Below, piece by piece: positions 38,879 through 46,983 of a stretch of DNA of 64,000 nucleotides. Position 1 is the stretch's first letter; the number at the start of each line of letters is the position of its first letter. The stretch lies in the NCBI RefSeq assembly GCF_014650575.1, contig NZ_BMVF01000008.1, forward strand, positions 124,001-188,000. Reading direction: 5' to 3'. The notes below the pieces were generated by a model. That model was given only the letters and a program-made list of their open reading frames with translations. It was not told the origin of the DNA and made no database searches. Position numbers and translations under genes: made by a program. Source of the DNA: Streptomyces naganishii JCM 4654 (GTDB lineage Bacteria; Actinomycetota; Actinomycetes; Streptomycetales; Streptomycetaceae).

Positions 38879-41227
38879 GTGACCATCGCGCCAGCCGATC
38901 CGGCCCCAGCGACTTCGGTGGACGACGGTCCGGGAGCCGCGCTGCTGCGGACCCTGACCGAACTGACCGCCGACCTCCCCGACACCGACCCCGGCCGGGT
39001 CGCCGCCGCCGCGCTGCGCGGCCGGTCGGCGCACGCCGACGAGGCGGAGCTGCGGGAACTGGCCACCGAGGCGGCCGCCGGACTCATCTCCGAGGACCCC
39101 GCCTACTCCCGGCTGGCCGCCAGGCTCCTGACCCTCGCCATCCGCGCCGAGGCCGCCTCCCAGGGCGTCACCTCCTTCACCGCGTCCATCGAGGCCGGAC
39201 ACCGCGAGGGCCTGATCGCCGACCGGACCGCCGAGTTCGTACGCCTGCACGGCGCGCGTCTGGACGCCCTGGCCGACCCGGCCGCCGACGACCGCTTCGG
39301 CTACTTCGGACTGCGCACCCTGCACAGCCGCTACCTGCTGCGCCACCCGCTCACCCGGAAGGTGATCGAGACGCCGCAGCACTTCCTGCTGCGCGTCGCG
39401 GCCGGTCTCGCGAAGGACGGCACCTCCGGCGCGGCGGACGAAGTGGCCGCGCTGTACGGGCTGATGAGCCGCCTGGACTACCTGCCCTCCTCCCCCACCC
39501 TGTTCAACTCCGGCACCCGGCACCCCCAGATGTCGTCCTGCTACCTGCTCGACTCCCCCAGGGACGAGCTGGACAGCATCTACGAGCGCTACCACCAGGT
39601 CGCCCGGCTGTCCAAGCACGCCGGCGGCATCGGCATCGCCTACTCCCGCGTCCGCTCCCGGGGTTCGCTGATCCGCGGCACCAACGGGCACTCAGGCGGC
39701 ATCGTGCCGTTCCTGAAGACGCTGGACGCCTCGGTGGCCGCCGTGAACCAGGGCGGCCGGCGCAAGGGCGCGGCCGCGGTCTACCTGGAGACCTGGCACT
39801 CGGACATCGAGGAGTTCCTGGAGCTGCGCGACAACACCGGCGAGGACGCCCGGCGCACCCACAACCTGAACCTCGCGCACTGGGTCCCGGACGAGTTCAT
39901 GCGCCGGGTGAACGCCGACGGCCAGTGGTCGCTGTTCTCCCCGGCGGACGTGCCGGAGCTCACCGACCTGTGGGGCGAGGAGTTCGACGCCGCCTACCGC
40001 CGGGCCGAGGCGGCCGGGCTCGCGCGCCGGACGCTGCCGGCCCGGGAGCTGTACGGCCGGATGATGCGCACCCTGGCGCAGACCGGCAACGGCTGGATGA
40101 CCTTCAAGGACGCCGCCAACCGCACCGCCAATCAGACCGCCGAGCCGGGTCACGTCATCCACTCCTCGAATCTGTGCACGGAGATCCTGGAGGTCACCGA
40201 CGACGGGGAGACGGCGGTCTGCAACCTCGGCTCGGTCAACCTGGGGGCGTTCGTGACCGACGGCGGCATCGACTGGGAGCGGCTGGACGAGACGGTCCGT
40301 ACCGCCGTGACCTTCCTCGACCGCGTCGTCGACGTCAACTTCTACCCGACCGGGCAGGCGGGCCGCTCCAACGCCCGCTGGCGTCCGGTGGGCCTCGGCG
40401 CGATGGGCCTGCAGGACGTGTTCTTCAAGCTGCGCCTGCCCTTCGACTCCCCCGAGGCGAGACAGCTGTCCACCCGCCTCGCGGAGCGGATCATGCTGGC
40501 CGCCTACGAGACCTCCGCCGACCTCGCCGACCGGGACGGCCCGCTGCCCGCCTGGGAGAAGACCCGTGCCGCGCGGGGCGTGCTGCACCCCGACCACTAC
40601 GACGTCGGGTTCACCTGGCCGGAGCGCTGGGCGGCCCTGCGCGAGCGGATCGCCGCGGTCGGCATGCGCAACTCCCTGCTGCTGGCCATCGCGCCGACCG
40701 CCACCATCGCGTCCATCGCGGGCGCGTACGAGTGCATCGAGCCGCAGGTCTCGAACCTGTTCAAGCGCGAGACGCTGTCCGGGGAGTTCCTCCAGGTCAA
40801 CTCCTACCTGGTGGCGGAGCTGAAGCGGCTCGGCGTGTGGGACGCCCGCACCCGTGAGGCGCTGCGCGAGGCGAACGGGTCGGTGCGGGACTTCGCGTGG
40901 ATCCCCGAGGACGTGCGGCGGCTGTACCGCACGGCGTGGGAGATCCCGCAGCGTGCCCTGATCGACATGGCCGCGGCCCGCACCCCGTTCCTGGACCAGG
41001 CGCAGTCCCTGAACCTGTTCATGGAGACGCCGACCATCGGCAAGCTCTCCTCGATGTACGCCTACGCCTGGAAGTCCGGGCTGAAGACGACGTACTACCT
41101 GCGCTCCCGCCCGGCGACGAGGATCGCCCGCGCGGCCCGCGCCACCGTCCCCGTACAGCAGCCGGCCGACCCCGAAGCGGTCGCCTGCTCCCTTGAGAAC
41201 CCCGAGTCCTGCGAGGCCTGCCAGTGA
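38879..41227 (+). CDS. nrdA: Class Ia ribonucleotide reductase large subunit
   Basis: A 782-residue catalytic subunit reducing ribonucleoside diphosphates. Visible are LFNSGTRHPQMSSCYLLDSP (redox-active Cys), the thiyl-radical region ending SSNLCTEILEVTDDGETAVC, AIAPTATIASIAGAYECIEP, and the C-terminal thiol pair CEACQ. The N-terminus lacks the KRDG-type start of an ATP-cone, so overall activity inhibition by dATP through a cone appears absent. GTG 38879 has GAGGGAGAG upstream and is preferred to an in-frame start at 38825. Its stop overlaps nrdB. Confidence 0.95.
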   Translation: MTIAPADPAPATSVDDGPGAALLRTLTELTADLPDTDPGRVAAAALRGRSAHADEAELRELATEAAAGLISEDPAYSRLAARLLTLAIRAEAASQGVTSFTASIEAGHREGLIADRTAEFVRLHGARLDALADPAADDRFGYFGLRTLHSRYLLRHPLTRKVIETPQHFLLRVAAGLAKDGTSGAADEVAALYGLMSRLDYLPSSPTLFNSGTRHPQMSSCYLLDSPRDELDSIYERYHQVARLSKHAGGIGIAYSRVRSRGSLIRGTNGHSGGIVPFLKTLDASVAAVNQGGRRKGAAAVYLETWHSDIEEFLELRDNTGEDARRTHNLNLAHWVPDEFMRRVNADGQWSLFSPADVPELTDLWGEEFDAAYRRAEAAGLARRTLPARELYGRMMRTLAQTGNGWMTFKDAANRTANQTAEPGHVIHSSNLCTEILEVTDDGETAVCNLGSVNLGAFVTDGGIDWERLDETVRTAVTFLDRVVDVNFYPTGQAGRSNARWRPVGLGAMGLQDVFFKLRLPFDSPEARQLSTRLAERIMLAAYETSADLADRDGPLPAWEKTRAARGVLHPDHYDVGFTWPERWAALRERIAAVGMRNSLLLAIAPTATIASIAGAYECIEPQVSNLFKRETLSGEFLQVNSYLVAELKRLGVWDARTREALREANGSVRDFAWIPEDVRRLYRTAWEIPQRALIDMAAARTPFLDQAQSLNLFMETPTIGKLSSMYAYAWKSGLKTTYYLRSRPATRIARAARATVPVQQPADPEAVACSLENPESCEACQ

Positions 41228-42240
41228 CGACCACCCGGAACGCCAACCTGCTCGACCCGGGCTTCGAGCTGACCCTGCGCCCCATGCGCTACCCCGACTT
41301 CTACGAGCGCTACCGGGACGCCATCAAGAACACCTGGACGGTGGAGGAGGTCGACCTCCACTCCGACGTCGCCGACCTCGCCAGGCTGAGCCCCGGCGAG
41401 CAGCACCTGATCGGCCGGCTGGTCGCGTTCTTCGCGACGGGCGACTCGATCGTGGCCAACAACCTGGTGCTGACGCTCTACAAGCACATCAACTCACCCG
41501 AGGCACGGCTGTACCTGAGCCGGCAGCTGTTCGAGGAGGCCGTGCACGTCCAGTTCTACCTGACGCTGCTGGACACCTATCTGCCCGATCCCGGCGACCG
41601 GGCGGCCGCGTTCGCGGCGGTGGAGAACATCCCCTCCATCCGCGAGAAGGCGGAGTTCTGCTTCCGGTGGATGGACTCGGTGGAGGGGCTGGAGCGGCTG
41701 GAGACGAAGGCCGACCGCCGGCGCTTCCTGCTCAACCTCATCTGCTTCGCCGCGTGCATCGAGGGCCTGTTCTTCTACGGCGCCTTCGCCTACGTCTACT
41801 GGTTCCGCGGCCGGGGCCTGCTGCACGGGCTGGCCACCGGCACCAACTGGGTGTTCCGCGACGAGACGATGCACATGTCGTTCGCCTTCGACGTGGTGGA
41901 CACCGTGCGCAAGGAGGAGCCGGACCTCTTCGACGAGGAGCTCGGCCGGCAGGTGACCGGCATGCTGAGGGAGGCCGTCGAGGCCGAGCTGCAGTTCGCG
42001 CGCGACCTGTGCGGCGACGGCCTCCCGGGGATGAACACCGACTCCATGCGGCAGTACCTGGAGTGCGTCGCCGACCAGCGTCTGACGCGGCTCGGCTTCG
42101 CCCCGGTGTACGGCTCGGAGAACCCGTTCTCCTTCATGGAGCTTCAGGGCGTTCAGGAGCTGACCAACTTCTTCGAGCGGCGTCCCTCGGCGTACCAGGT
42201 GGCGGTGGAGGGCACCGTGGACCTGGACGAGGACTTCTGA
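41224..42240 (+). CDS. nrdB: Class Ia ribonucleotide reductase small subunit
   Basis: A 338-residue ferritin-like radical-generating subunit. Iron ligands and radical region are in GDSIVANNLVLTLYKHINSP, LFEEAVHVQFYLTLLD, ACIEGLFFYGAFAYVYWFRG and FRDETMHMSFAFDVVDTV. GTG 41224 overlaps the nrdA stop as GTGA. The C-terminal tail VAVEGTVDLDEDF should dock on NrdA. Part of the B12-repressed nrdABS operon. Confidence 0.95.
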   Translation: MTTTRNANLLDPGFELTLRPMRYPDFYERYRDAIKNTWTVEEVDLHSDVADLARLSPGEQHLIGRLVAFFATGDSIVANNLVLTLYKHINSPEARLYLSRQLFEEAVHVQFYLTLLDTYLPDPGDRAAAFAAVENIPSIREKAEFCFRWMDSVEGLERLETKADRRRFLLNLICFAACIEGLFFYGAFAYVYWFRGRGLLHGLATGTNWVFRDETMHMSFAFDVVDTVRKEEPDLFDEELGRQVTGMLREAVEAELQFARDLCGDGLPGMNTDSMRQYLECVADQRLTRLGFAPVYGSENPFSFMELQGVQELTNFFERRPSAYQVAVEGTVDLDEDF

Positions 42241-42368
42241 GCGTTCTCGATCTGGCGGTCGATGCGCCGGTCGCGCACGATGCCGATCACCGAGGGCAGG
42301 ACCATCAGGACCAGCAGTCCGAAGGTCGCGAGCATTCCTATCAGGGCCTGGATCTGGTTCGTGTTCAT
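42153..42368 (-). CDS. Small single-pass membrane protein (tentative)
   Basis: A 71-residue frame starting MNTNQIQALIGMLATFGLLV, with one clear membrane helix (ALIGMLATFGLLVLMVLPSV) and a basic, amphipathic cytoplasmic part (IVRDRRIDRQIENAQKSSSR). Its last 88 bp run antisense through the end of nrdB, so only the first 40 or so codons are unconstrained. The non-overlapping part reads like real coding sequence. Function unknown; it may be a genuine conserved small membrane protein. Confidence 0.5.
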   Translation of the reverse strand: MNTNQIQALIGMLATFGLLVLMVLPSVIGIVRDRRIDRQIENAQKSSSRSTVPSTATWYAEGRRSKKLVSS

Positions 42369-42402
42369 GCACACCACTCTCGCGCCGGATGCTCCTTACC
42401 GT

Positions 42403-42443
42403 GAGTGGCAGGACTGCCGTAAAGCTTCAAATTCCTGCCACTC
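42403..42443. promoter_or_regulatory. 11-bp inverted repeat upstream of nrdS
   Basis: GAGTGGCAGGA (42403-42413) and TCCTGCCACTC (42433-42443) are perfect inverted arms 19 bp apart, 18 bp before the nrdS start. The arms suit binding by an AraC-type dimer, probably NrdS itself (inference). Confidence 0.6.
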
Positions 42444-42461
42444 CTCGGGCAGACTGGAGGC

Positions 42462-43427
42462 ATGCTGAAGAACGTGGCCGCCGTCCTGCTGGACGGAGTG
42501 CATCCCTTCGAACTCGGTGTCGTCTGCGAGGTCTTCGGTATCGACCGCAGCGACGACGCACTGCCGGTGTACGACTTCGCGGTGGTCTCCGCCGAGGGCC
42601 CGGCGCTGGGCACGCACGTGGGCGGGCTCAGCGTGAGCACGCCGTACGGGCTCGACCGGCTCCAGGAGGCCGACCTGATCGCCGTGCCGGCCGGGAACGA
42701 CTTCCCCAGCCGCCGCTACCCGCCCGGGCTGCTGGCGGAGCTGCGGCGGGCCGTGGACCGGGGCGCGCGGGTGCTGAGCGTGTGCTCCGGGGTGTTCGTG
42801 CTCGGGGCCGCGGGGCTGCTGGACGGGCGGCGCTGCGCGGTGCACTGGCACCACGCGGCCGAGCTGGCCCGGCAGTACCCGCGCGCGGTGGTCGAGCCGG
42901 ACGTGCTCTACGTGGACGAGGACCCGGTGATCACCTCGGCGGGCACGGCCGCGGGCATCGACGCCTGCCTCCACATCGTGCGCAAGGAGCAGGGCCCCGA
43001 GGTCGCCAACAAGATCGCCCGGCGGATGGTGGTGCCGCCGCACCGGGACGGCGGGCAGGCGCAGTACATCGAGCGGCCGCTGCCCAAGTCCCGCTGCGAC
43101 ACGGTGGGCGAGGTGCTGGCCTGGATGGAGCAGCACCTCGACGAGGAGGTGACCGTGGAGCAGCTCGCCGCCCGGGCGCACATGTCGCCGCGGACCTTCG
43201 CCCGCCGCTTCCAGCAGGAGACGGGCACGACTCCGTACCGCTGGATCCTGCGCCAGCGCGTGCTGCTGGCGCAGGATCTGCTGGAGGCGACGGACGAGAC
43301 GATGGACTCCATCGCGGACCGGGCCGGCTTCGGCACGGCGGCCGCGCTGCGGCACCAGTTCGTCCGGGCGCTGGGCACCACGCCCAACGCCTACCGGCGC
43401 GCGTTCCGGGGCCCGGAGGCCGCCTGA
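42462..43427 (+). CDS. nrdS: GlxA-like AraC family regulator NrdS
   Basis: A 321-residue regulator combining a DJ-1/PfpI-like domain (about 1-190: VAAVLLDGVHPFELGVVCEV, LSVCSGVFVLGAAGLLDGRR with the nucleophile-elbow Cys) and a C-terminal AraC double helix-turn-helix (VEQLAARAHMSPRTFARRFQ, MDSIADRAGFGTAAALRHQF). It is the third gene of the nrdABS operon in S. coelicolor, where it was named nrdS, but its role in nucleotide metabolism is unclear. ATG 42462 with TGGAGG upstream. A promoter of its own is suggested by the 221-bp gap and inverted repeat. Confidence 0.88.
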   Translation: MLKNVAAVLLDGVHPFELGVVCEVFGIDRSDDALPVYDFAVVSAEGPALGTHVGGLSVSTPYGLDRLQEADLIAVPAGNDFPSRRYPPGLLAELRRAVDRGARVLSVCSGVFVLGAAGLLDGRRCAVHWHHAAELARQYPRAVVEPDVLYVDEDPVITSAGTAAGIDACLHIVRKEQGPEVANKIARRMVVPPHRDGGQAQYIERPLPKSRCDTVGEVLAWMEQHLDEEVTVEQLAARAHMSPRTFARRFQQETGTTPYRWILRQRVLLAQDLLEATDETMDSIADRAGFGTAAALRHQFVRALGTTPNAYRRAFRGPEAA

Positions 43428-43450
43428 CCGCGCGCCGCCGGACCCCGTCA

Positions 43451-43510
43451 CCGCTCGGCGCCGGCGCTCACCGCTCGGCGCCGGCGCTCACCGCTCGGCG
43501 CCGGCGCTCG
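43451..43510. repeat. Three tandem copies of a 20-bp repeat
   Basis: The unit CCGCTCGGCGCCGGCGCTCA occurs at 43451-43470 and 43471-43490, and with one change at 43491-43510. Each unit holds the palindrome GGCGCC. It lies between the convergent nrdS and CYP170A1 genes and probably forms the transcription end. Confidence 0.9.
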
Positions 43511-43527
43511 GCGTCCGCCGCCCGCGA

Positions 43528-44928
43528 TCAGCGCGCGAGCGGCCGCACCAGCAGGTTGTGCGGACGGAGCGTGATGCCCACCCTGACCGCGTCGTTGGAC
43601 CCGGGCGCCTGCTCCAGCCGGAACCTGGTCGCCACCGCGGCGGTGACCAGGGAGAGCTGGGCCATCGAGAAGTGGTCGCTGGGGCACTTGCGGTTGCCCA
43701 CACTGAACGGGCTCATGGCGTATTTCGGTACGTCCTTGGACCGTTCCGGAAGCCACCGGTCGGGGTCGAACTCGAGGTGGTCCGGGTACGACCGCGGATC
43801 GCGCTGGATTGCGTACGGACTGTAGATGATGTCCGCCCCGGCCGGAATGCGATAGCCACCGAGTTCGGTGTCGGCGACCGCCCGCCGCGTCAGAATCCAT
43901 ACGGCGGGCCGCAGACGCATCGTCTCCACGATGACATTGTTGGTGTGGGTGAGCCTGCGGACGTCGTCGAATCCGACCGGTCGACCATTGGTCACAGAAT
44001 CGACCTCGGCGCGGATGCGGTCAGCGTGTTCGGGATGCGCGGCAAGTGCCTGAAGCAACCACATCACCGTGGAGGCGATGGTTTCGCTCCCGGGGGTGAG
44101 TATCGCGACCACCTGGTCGTGGATCTCCTGCTCCCCGATGGGCTCGCCATTTTCGTCCTTCGCCTCCAGCAATGCCGTCAGCAAATCGTCCGGCTTTTGA
44201 CCGGATGCGCGGCGCTCGGCGACGATCTCGTCGACCAGGAGGTGCAAATCGGCCAGCGCCCGGTTGAATTCCCTGTTGCCCGGCAGGGGCAGCCGGTACA
44301 GGGGCCCGAGCGGGACCACCATCCGCCGGTACATGCCGCGGAAGACGGTGGCGAGCGCGGCGCACAGCCGCTCGGCCCGCTCGTCCATGTACTGCCCGCG
44401 CAGCAGGCAGCGGGCCGCGATGCGCACCGCGATCCGGAACGACTCCGCGGTGCAGTCGACGACCTCCCCCGAGCTCCAGCGCGCGGTCAGCGCGTGCGCC
44501 TCCTCCTCCATGATCGGGCCGTAGGCGGGTATGGCGTCGAGCCGGAAGGCGGGCTGGATGGTGCGGCGCTGGCGCCGGTGCAGCGCGCCGTTGGCCGTGG
44601 CCACGCCCTGCTTGCCGAGCAGGCCCTCCAGGGACTCCCACAGGGGTCCGGAGATGATGTAGTCGGGGCTGAGGGCCACCGCGCCGGTGAGGGTGGGCGC
44701 GGTGACGGCGTAGACCGTCTTGGGGCCGAGCCTGAGGCGGACGACGTCGCCGTGGTCGCGCAGCCCGGACATGAAGCCCAGCGGGTCGCGGACCAGCTTC
44801 AGGCCGTGTCCGAGGAAGGGGACCGCGCCGCCGGCGACGGGCGGTTCGAGGAGCTGCCCGGCGGGCGGCTCGTCCGGCGCGGCGGCCGGTTCCGGGCGGC
44901 TTTCGGGTTGCACCGACTCGACGGTCAT
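43528..44928 (-). CDS. cyp170A1: Cytochrome P450 CYP170A1 (albaflavenone synthase)
   Basis: A 466-residue P450 that oxidises epi-isozizaene twice at the allylic carbon to albaflavenone. Visible are the I-helix VVAILTPGSETIASTVMWLL, the ExxR region VIVETMRLRP and the heme loop MSPFSVGNRKCPSDHF (Cys415). The S. coelicolor enzyme also has a second terpene synthase site using a DDxxD-like motif; the matching DDLLTALLEAKDENG is present here. ATG 44928 overlaps the terpene synthase stop as ATGA, so the two are coupled. The protein is nearly collinear with S. coelicolor CYP170A1. Confidence 0.95.
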   Translation of the reverse strand: MTVESVQPESRPEPAAAPDEPPAGQLLEPPVAGGAVPFLGHGLKLVRDPLGFMSGLRDHGDVVRLRLGPKTVYAVTAPTLTGAVALSPDYIISGPLWESLEGLLGKQGVATANGALHRRQRRTIQPAFRLDAIPAYGPIMEEEAHALTARWSSGEVVDCTAESFRIAVRIAARCLLRGQYMDERAERLCAALATVFRGMYRRMVVPLGPLYRLPLPGNREFNRALADLHLLVDEIVAERRASGQKPDDLLTALLEAKDENGEPIGEQEIHDQVVAILTPGSETIASTVMWLLQALAAHPEHADRIRAEVDSVTNGRPVGFDDVRRLTHTNNVIVETMRLRPAVWILTRRAVADTELGGYRIPAGADIIYSPYAIQRDPRSYPDHLEFDPDRWLPERSKDVPKYAMSPFSVGNRKCPSDHFSMAQLSLVTAAVATRFRLEQAPGSNDAVRVGITLRPHNLLVRPLAR

Positions 44929-46004
44929 TTCTCACCTGCCGCTTCGTTGTTGACGTACGGGGGCGTGGACCGGTCGTCCCAGCTGTCGACCATGTACCGG
45001 CCCGATTCGTGGTGGAACCAGTAGACGGAACTGAACCAGTTCCGCATATTGCCGACACAGGCCCGCACCGCGGCACCGAGTTCCTTCCCCCGCACCGTGC
45101 CGTCCGCGAGACGGTCCGCGAGACGTAACGCCTCGTTTTCCGCGTCGAGGAAATCCGATATGCATTCCTCGATGCGCCGCCGCATTTCCGTGACGGCCTC
45201 CTCGAGGGTCAGTCCCTCGTGTTTCACGAGACTGATCCCGAGATTGTGCACCTCGTCGCCCGCGATTTCCTTGGGCAGCGAGCACAGGTCGTTGTACCAG
45301 GCGGCGAATTCCTGGCTGAGCAGTGCGGGGCGCCGGTACGCGGGGTGTTTCCGCACGGCGTCCGGGAGTTCGCATTCCGCGCTCGGCTCCAGCAGGTCGG
45401 TCCAGATCCAGTGCGCGAAGGTGAGCCGGCGCAGCGCCAGGTATTCACCGACCGTGGGCACGACGCCCTCGGTGCGGTTGTGGAACTCCTGGTCGTACGC
45501 CTCGATCACCGCGTGGAAGTGCCGCGCGAACCGGGCGTTCCAGTCCGGCGACAGGAACGAGTACAGGCGCAGCACGCTGTCCGCGAAGGCGGCGACCAGG
45601 GCGTCCTGGTGGTGCAGATGGTCCTGGGGGGAGTCCAGGGCCGTGTGCAGCGCCTGCCGCAGCCGCCGCCAGGCGGCGGGCCTGCCGTGGACGATGTCGC
45701 GGTCGTGGCGGTCGTCCCAGACGAAGAACCACGCGCTGTAGTCGGCTATCGCCTGGAGCACCTCGTCGGGTGCGCCGAGGTAGTAGCCCGCCATGAGGTC
45801 GGTGTAGCACAGGCCGTCGGCATATTCCTCCACCTTGTCCGCGGGCATGAGCCGTTTTTCCAGCAGCCAGCAGCGCGTCTTCTCCTGGAGTTCTGGCCAA
45901 TAGGCATGGAGTTGCCTGGGAAACGCGGCCTCGATCACCGGGAGAGCAAGCGATGGTGGGACTGCGACCGCTGTCGATGTGGTGCTGTGTGGGAAAGCTG
46001 GCAC
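44925..46004 (-). CDS. cyc1: epi-Isozizaene synthase
   Basis: A 359-residue class I sesquiterpene cyclase acting on farnesyl diphosphate. The aspartate-rich motif is FFVWDDRHDRD (97-101), the NSE triad YNDLCSLPKE (238-246), and the C-terminal RY pair is in HESGRYMVDSWDD. GTG 46004 has AGGGG seven bases upstream and gives MPAFPHSTTSTAVAVPPSLA, matching the family; an in-frame TTG at 46010 is less likely. It is followed by CYP170A1 and makes the precursor of the antibiotic albaflavenone. Confidence 0.96.
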   Translation of the reverse strand: MPAFPHSTTSTAVAVPPSLALPVIEAAFPRQLHAYWPELQEKTRCWLLEKRLMPADKVEEYADGLCYTDLMAGYYLGAPDEVLQAIADYSAWFFVWDDRHDRDIVHGRPAAWRRLRQALHTALDSPQDHLHHQDALVAAFADSVLRLYSFLSPDWNARFARHFHAVIEAYDQEFHNRTEGVVPTVGEYLALRRLTFAHWIWTDLLEPSAECELPDAVRKHPAYRRPALLSQEFAAWYNDLCSLPKEIAGDEVHNLGISLVKHEGLTLEEAVTEMRRRIEECISDFLDAENEALRLADRLADGTVRGKELGAAVRACVGNMRNWFSSVYWFHHESGRYMVDSWDDRSTPPYVNNEAAGEK

Positions 46005-46224
46005 GAACAAACCCCTCTCAGCCGCCAGTTGTGCGTCCGCCCCCTTCGTCGTGCCGGGCGCACGCCGTCGCTCATCCCCGCACTCCCATTCAGCACCACA
46101 ACTGACCGGTCTGGGAACGGATTTGCTTCACTCACCACCCCTGGATGCCGAGAATATCCCCTTGTGTGTCTGAATATGAATCGACGGGGCGTACAAGGGA
46201 TCGATTGTGTGGCGCACACATGAA

Positions 46225-46256
46225 CGCGCCCGGCCGGGCGAGTCCGGTCGGGCGCG
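46225..46256 (-). terminator. Terminator after the peptide deformylase gene
   Basis: An 11-bp stem with one wobble pair (CGCGCCCGGCC at 46225-46235 with GGTCGGGCGCG at 46246-46256), 18 bp beyond the deformylase stop codon. Confidence 0.65.
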
Positions 46257-46273
46257 TGGTGCGAGCGAGAGGG

Positions 46274-46924
46274 TCAGTCGTTGGCGACGACGGGGTAGCG
46301 CGGCTCGTTCTCGGCCATCTGCCGCAGCGCGTCCTTGCGTTCACGCTTGGAGAGCCGGTCGATGTAGAGGTAGCCGTAGAGGTGGTCGGTCTCGTGCTGG
46401 AGGCAGCGGGCGAAGTAGCCGGTGCCGCGCACCTTGACCGGGTTGCCCTTCTCGTCCTGCCCGGTGACCTCGGCGTAGTCGGGACGGGCGAGCGGCGCGT
46501 AGGCGGTCGGCACCGACAGGCAGCCCTCGTTGCTGTCGTCCAGGCGGCGCCGGTCGGCGGGCAGCTCGACCAGCTTGGGGTTGCAGATCACACCGACGTG
46601 CCGGACGCCCTCGTCGTCGGGGCAGTCGTAGACGAAGACCTTCAGGTCCACGCCGATCTGGTTGGCGGCCAGGCCCACGCCCTCGGCGGTGCGCTGGCTG
46701 GCGAACATGTCCGCGACCAGCTGCGCCAGTTCCTCGCCGAACTCGGTGACGTCCTTGCACTCCTTGTGCAGCACGGGGTTCCCGACGACCGTGATCGGCC
46801 GGGAGGTGCCGCGCTCGCGCCAGGCCGTCTCGCGCTCCTCGCAGTCCTCCGTGTCGACGACGTAGCCCTCCTCGTCGACGGGGAGCACGCCCGGGTGCTG
46901 CTGATCCGTGTCCTGCTGCGCCAT
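46274..46924 (-). CDS. def: Peptide deformylase
   Basis: A 216-residue metalloenzyme removing the formyl group from new proteins. All three motifs are present: GVGLAANQIG, EGCLSVP (metal Cys) and QHETDHL (metal histidines and catalytic Glu). An acidic N-terminal extension of about 45 residues (HPGVLPVDEEGYVVDTEDCE) precedes the core; this longer form is common in Streptomyces. ATG 46924 was chosen with AGGAAGG upstream, although the frame is open far beyond. Confidence 0.95.
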   Translation of the reverse strand: MAQQDTDQQHPGVLPVDEEGYVVDTEDCEERETAWRERGTSRPITVVGNPVLHKECKDVTEFGEELAQLVADMFASQRTAEGVGLAANQIGVDLKVFVYDCPDDEGVRHVGVICNPKLVELPADRRRLDDSNEGCLSVPTAYAPLARPDYAEVTGQDEKGNPVKVRGTGYFARCLQHETDHLYGYLYIDRLSKRERKDALRQMAENEPRYPVVAND

Positions 46925-46983
46925 GACCGACCTGTGCCTGCCTTCCTGGAACGAGTGTTGCCGATAAAGAGTACGGGCAGTGC

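Noticed and set aside
43451..43510. CRISPR array
   Set aside because: The repeats are directly abutting without spacers, and no cas genes are present.
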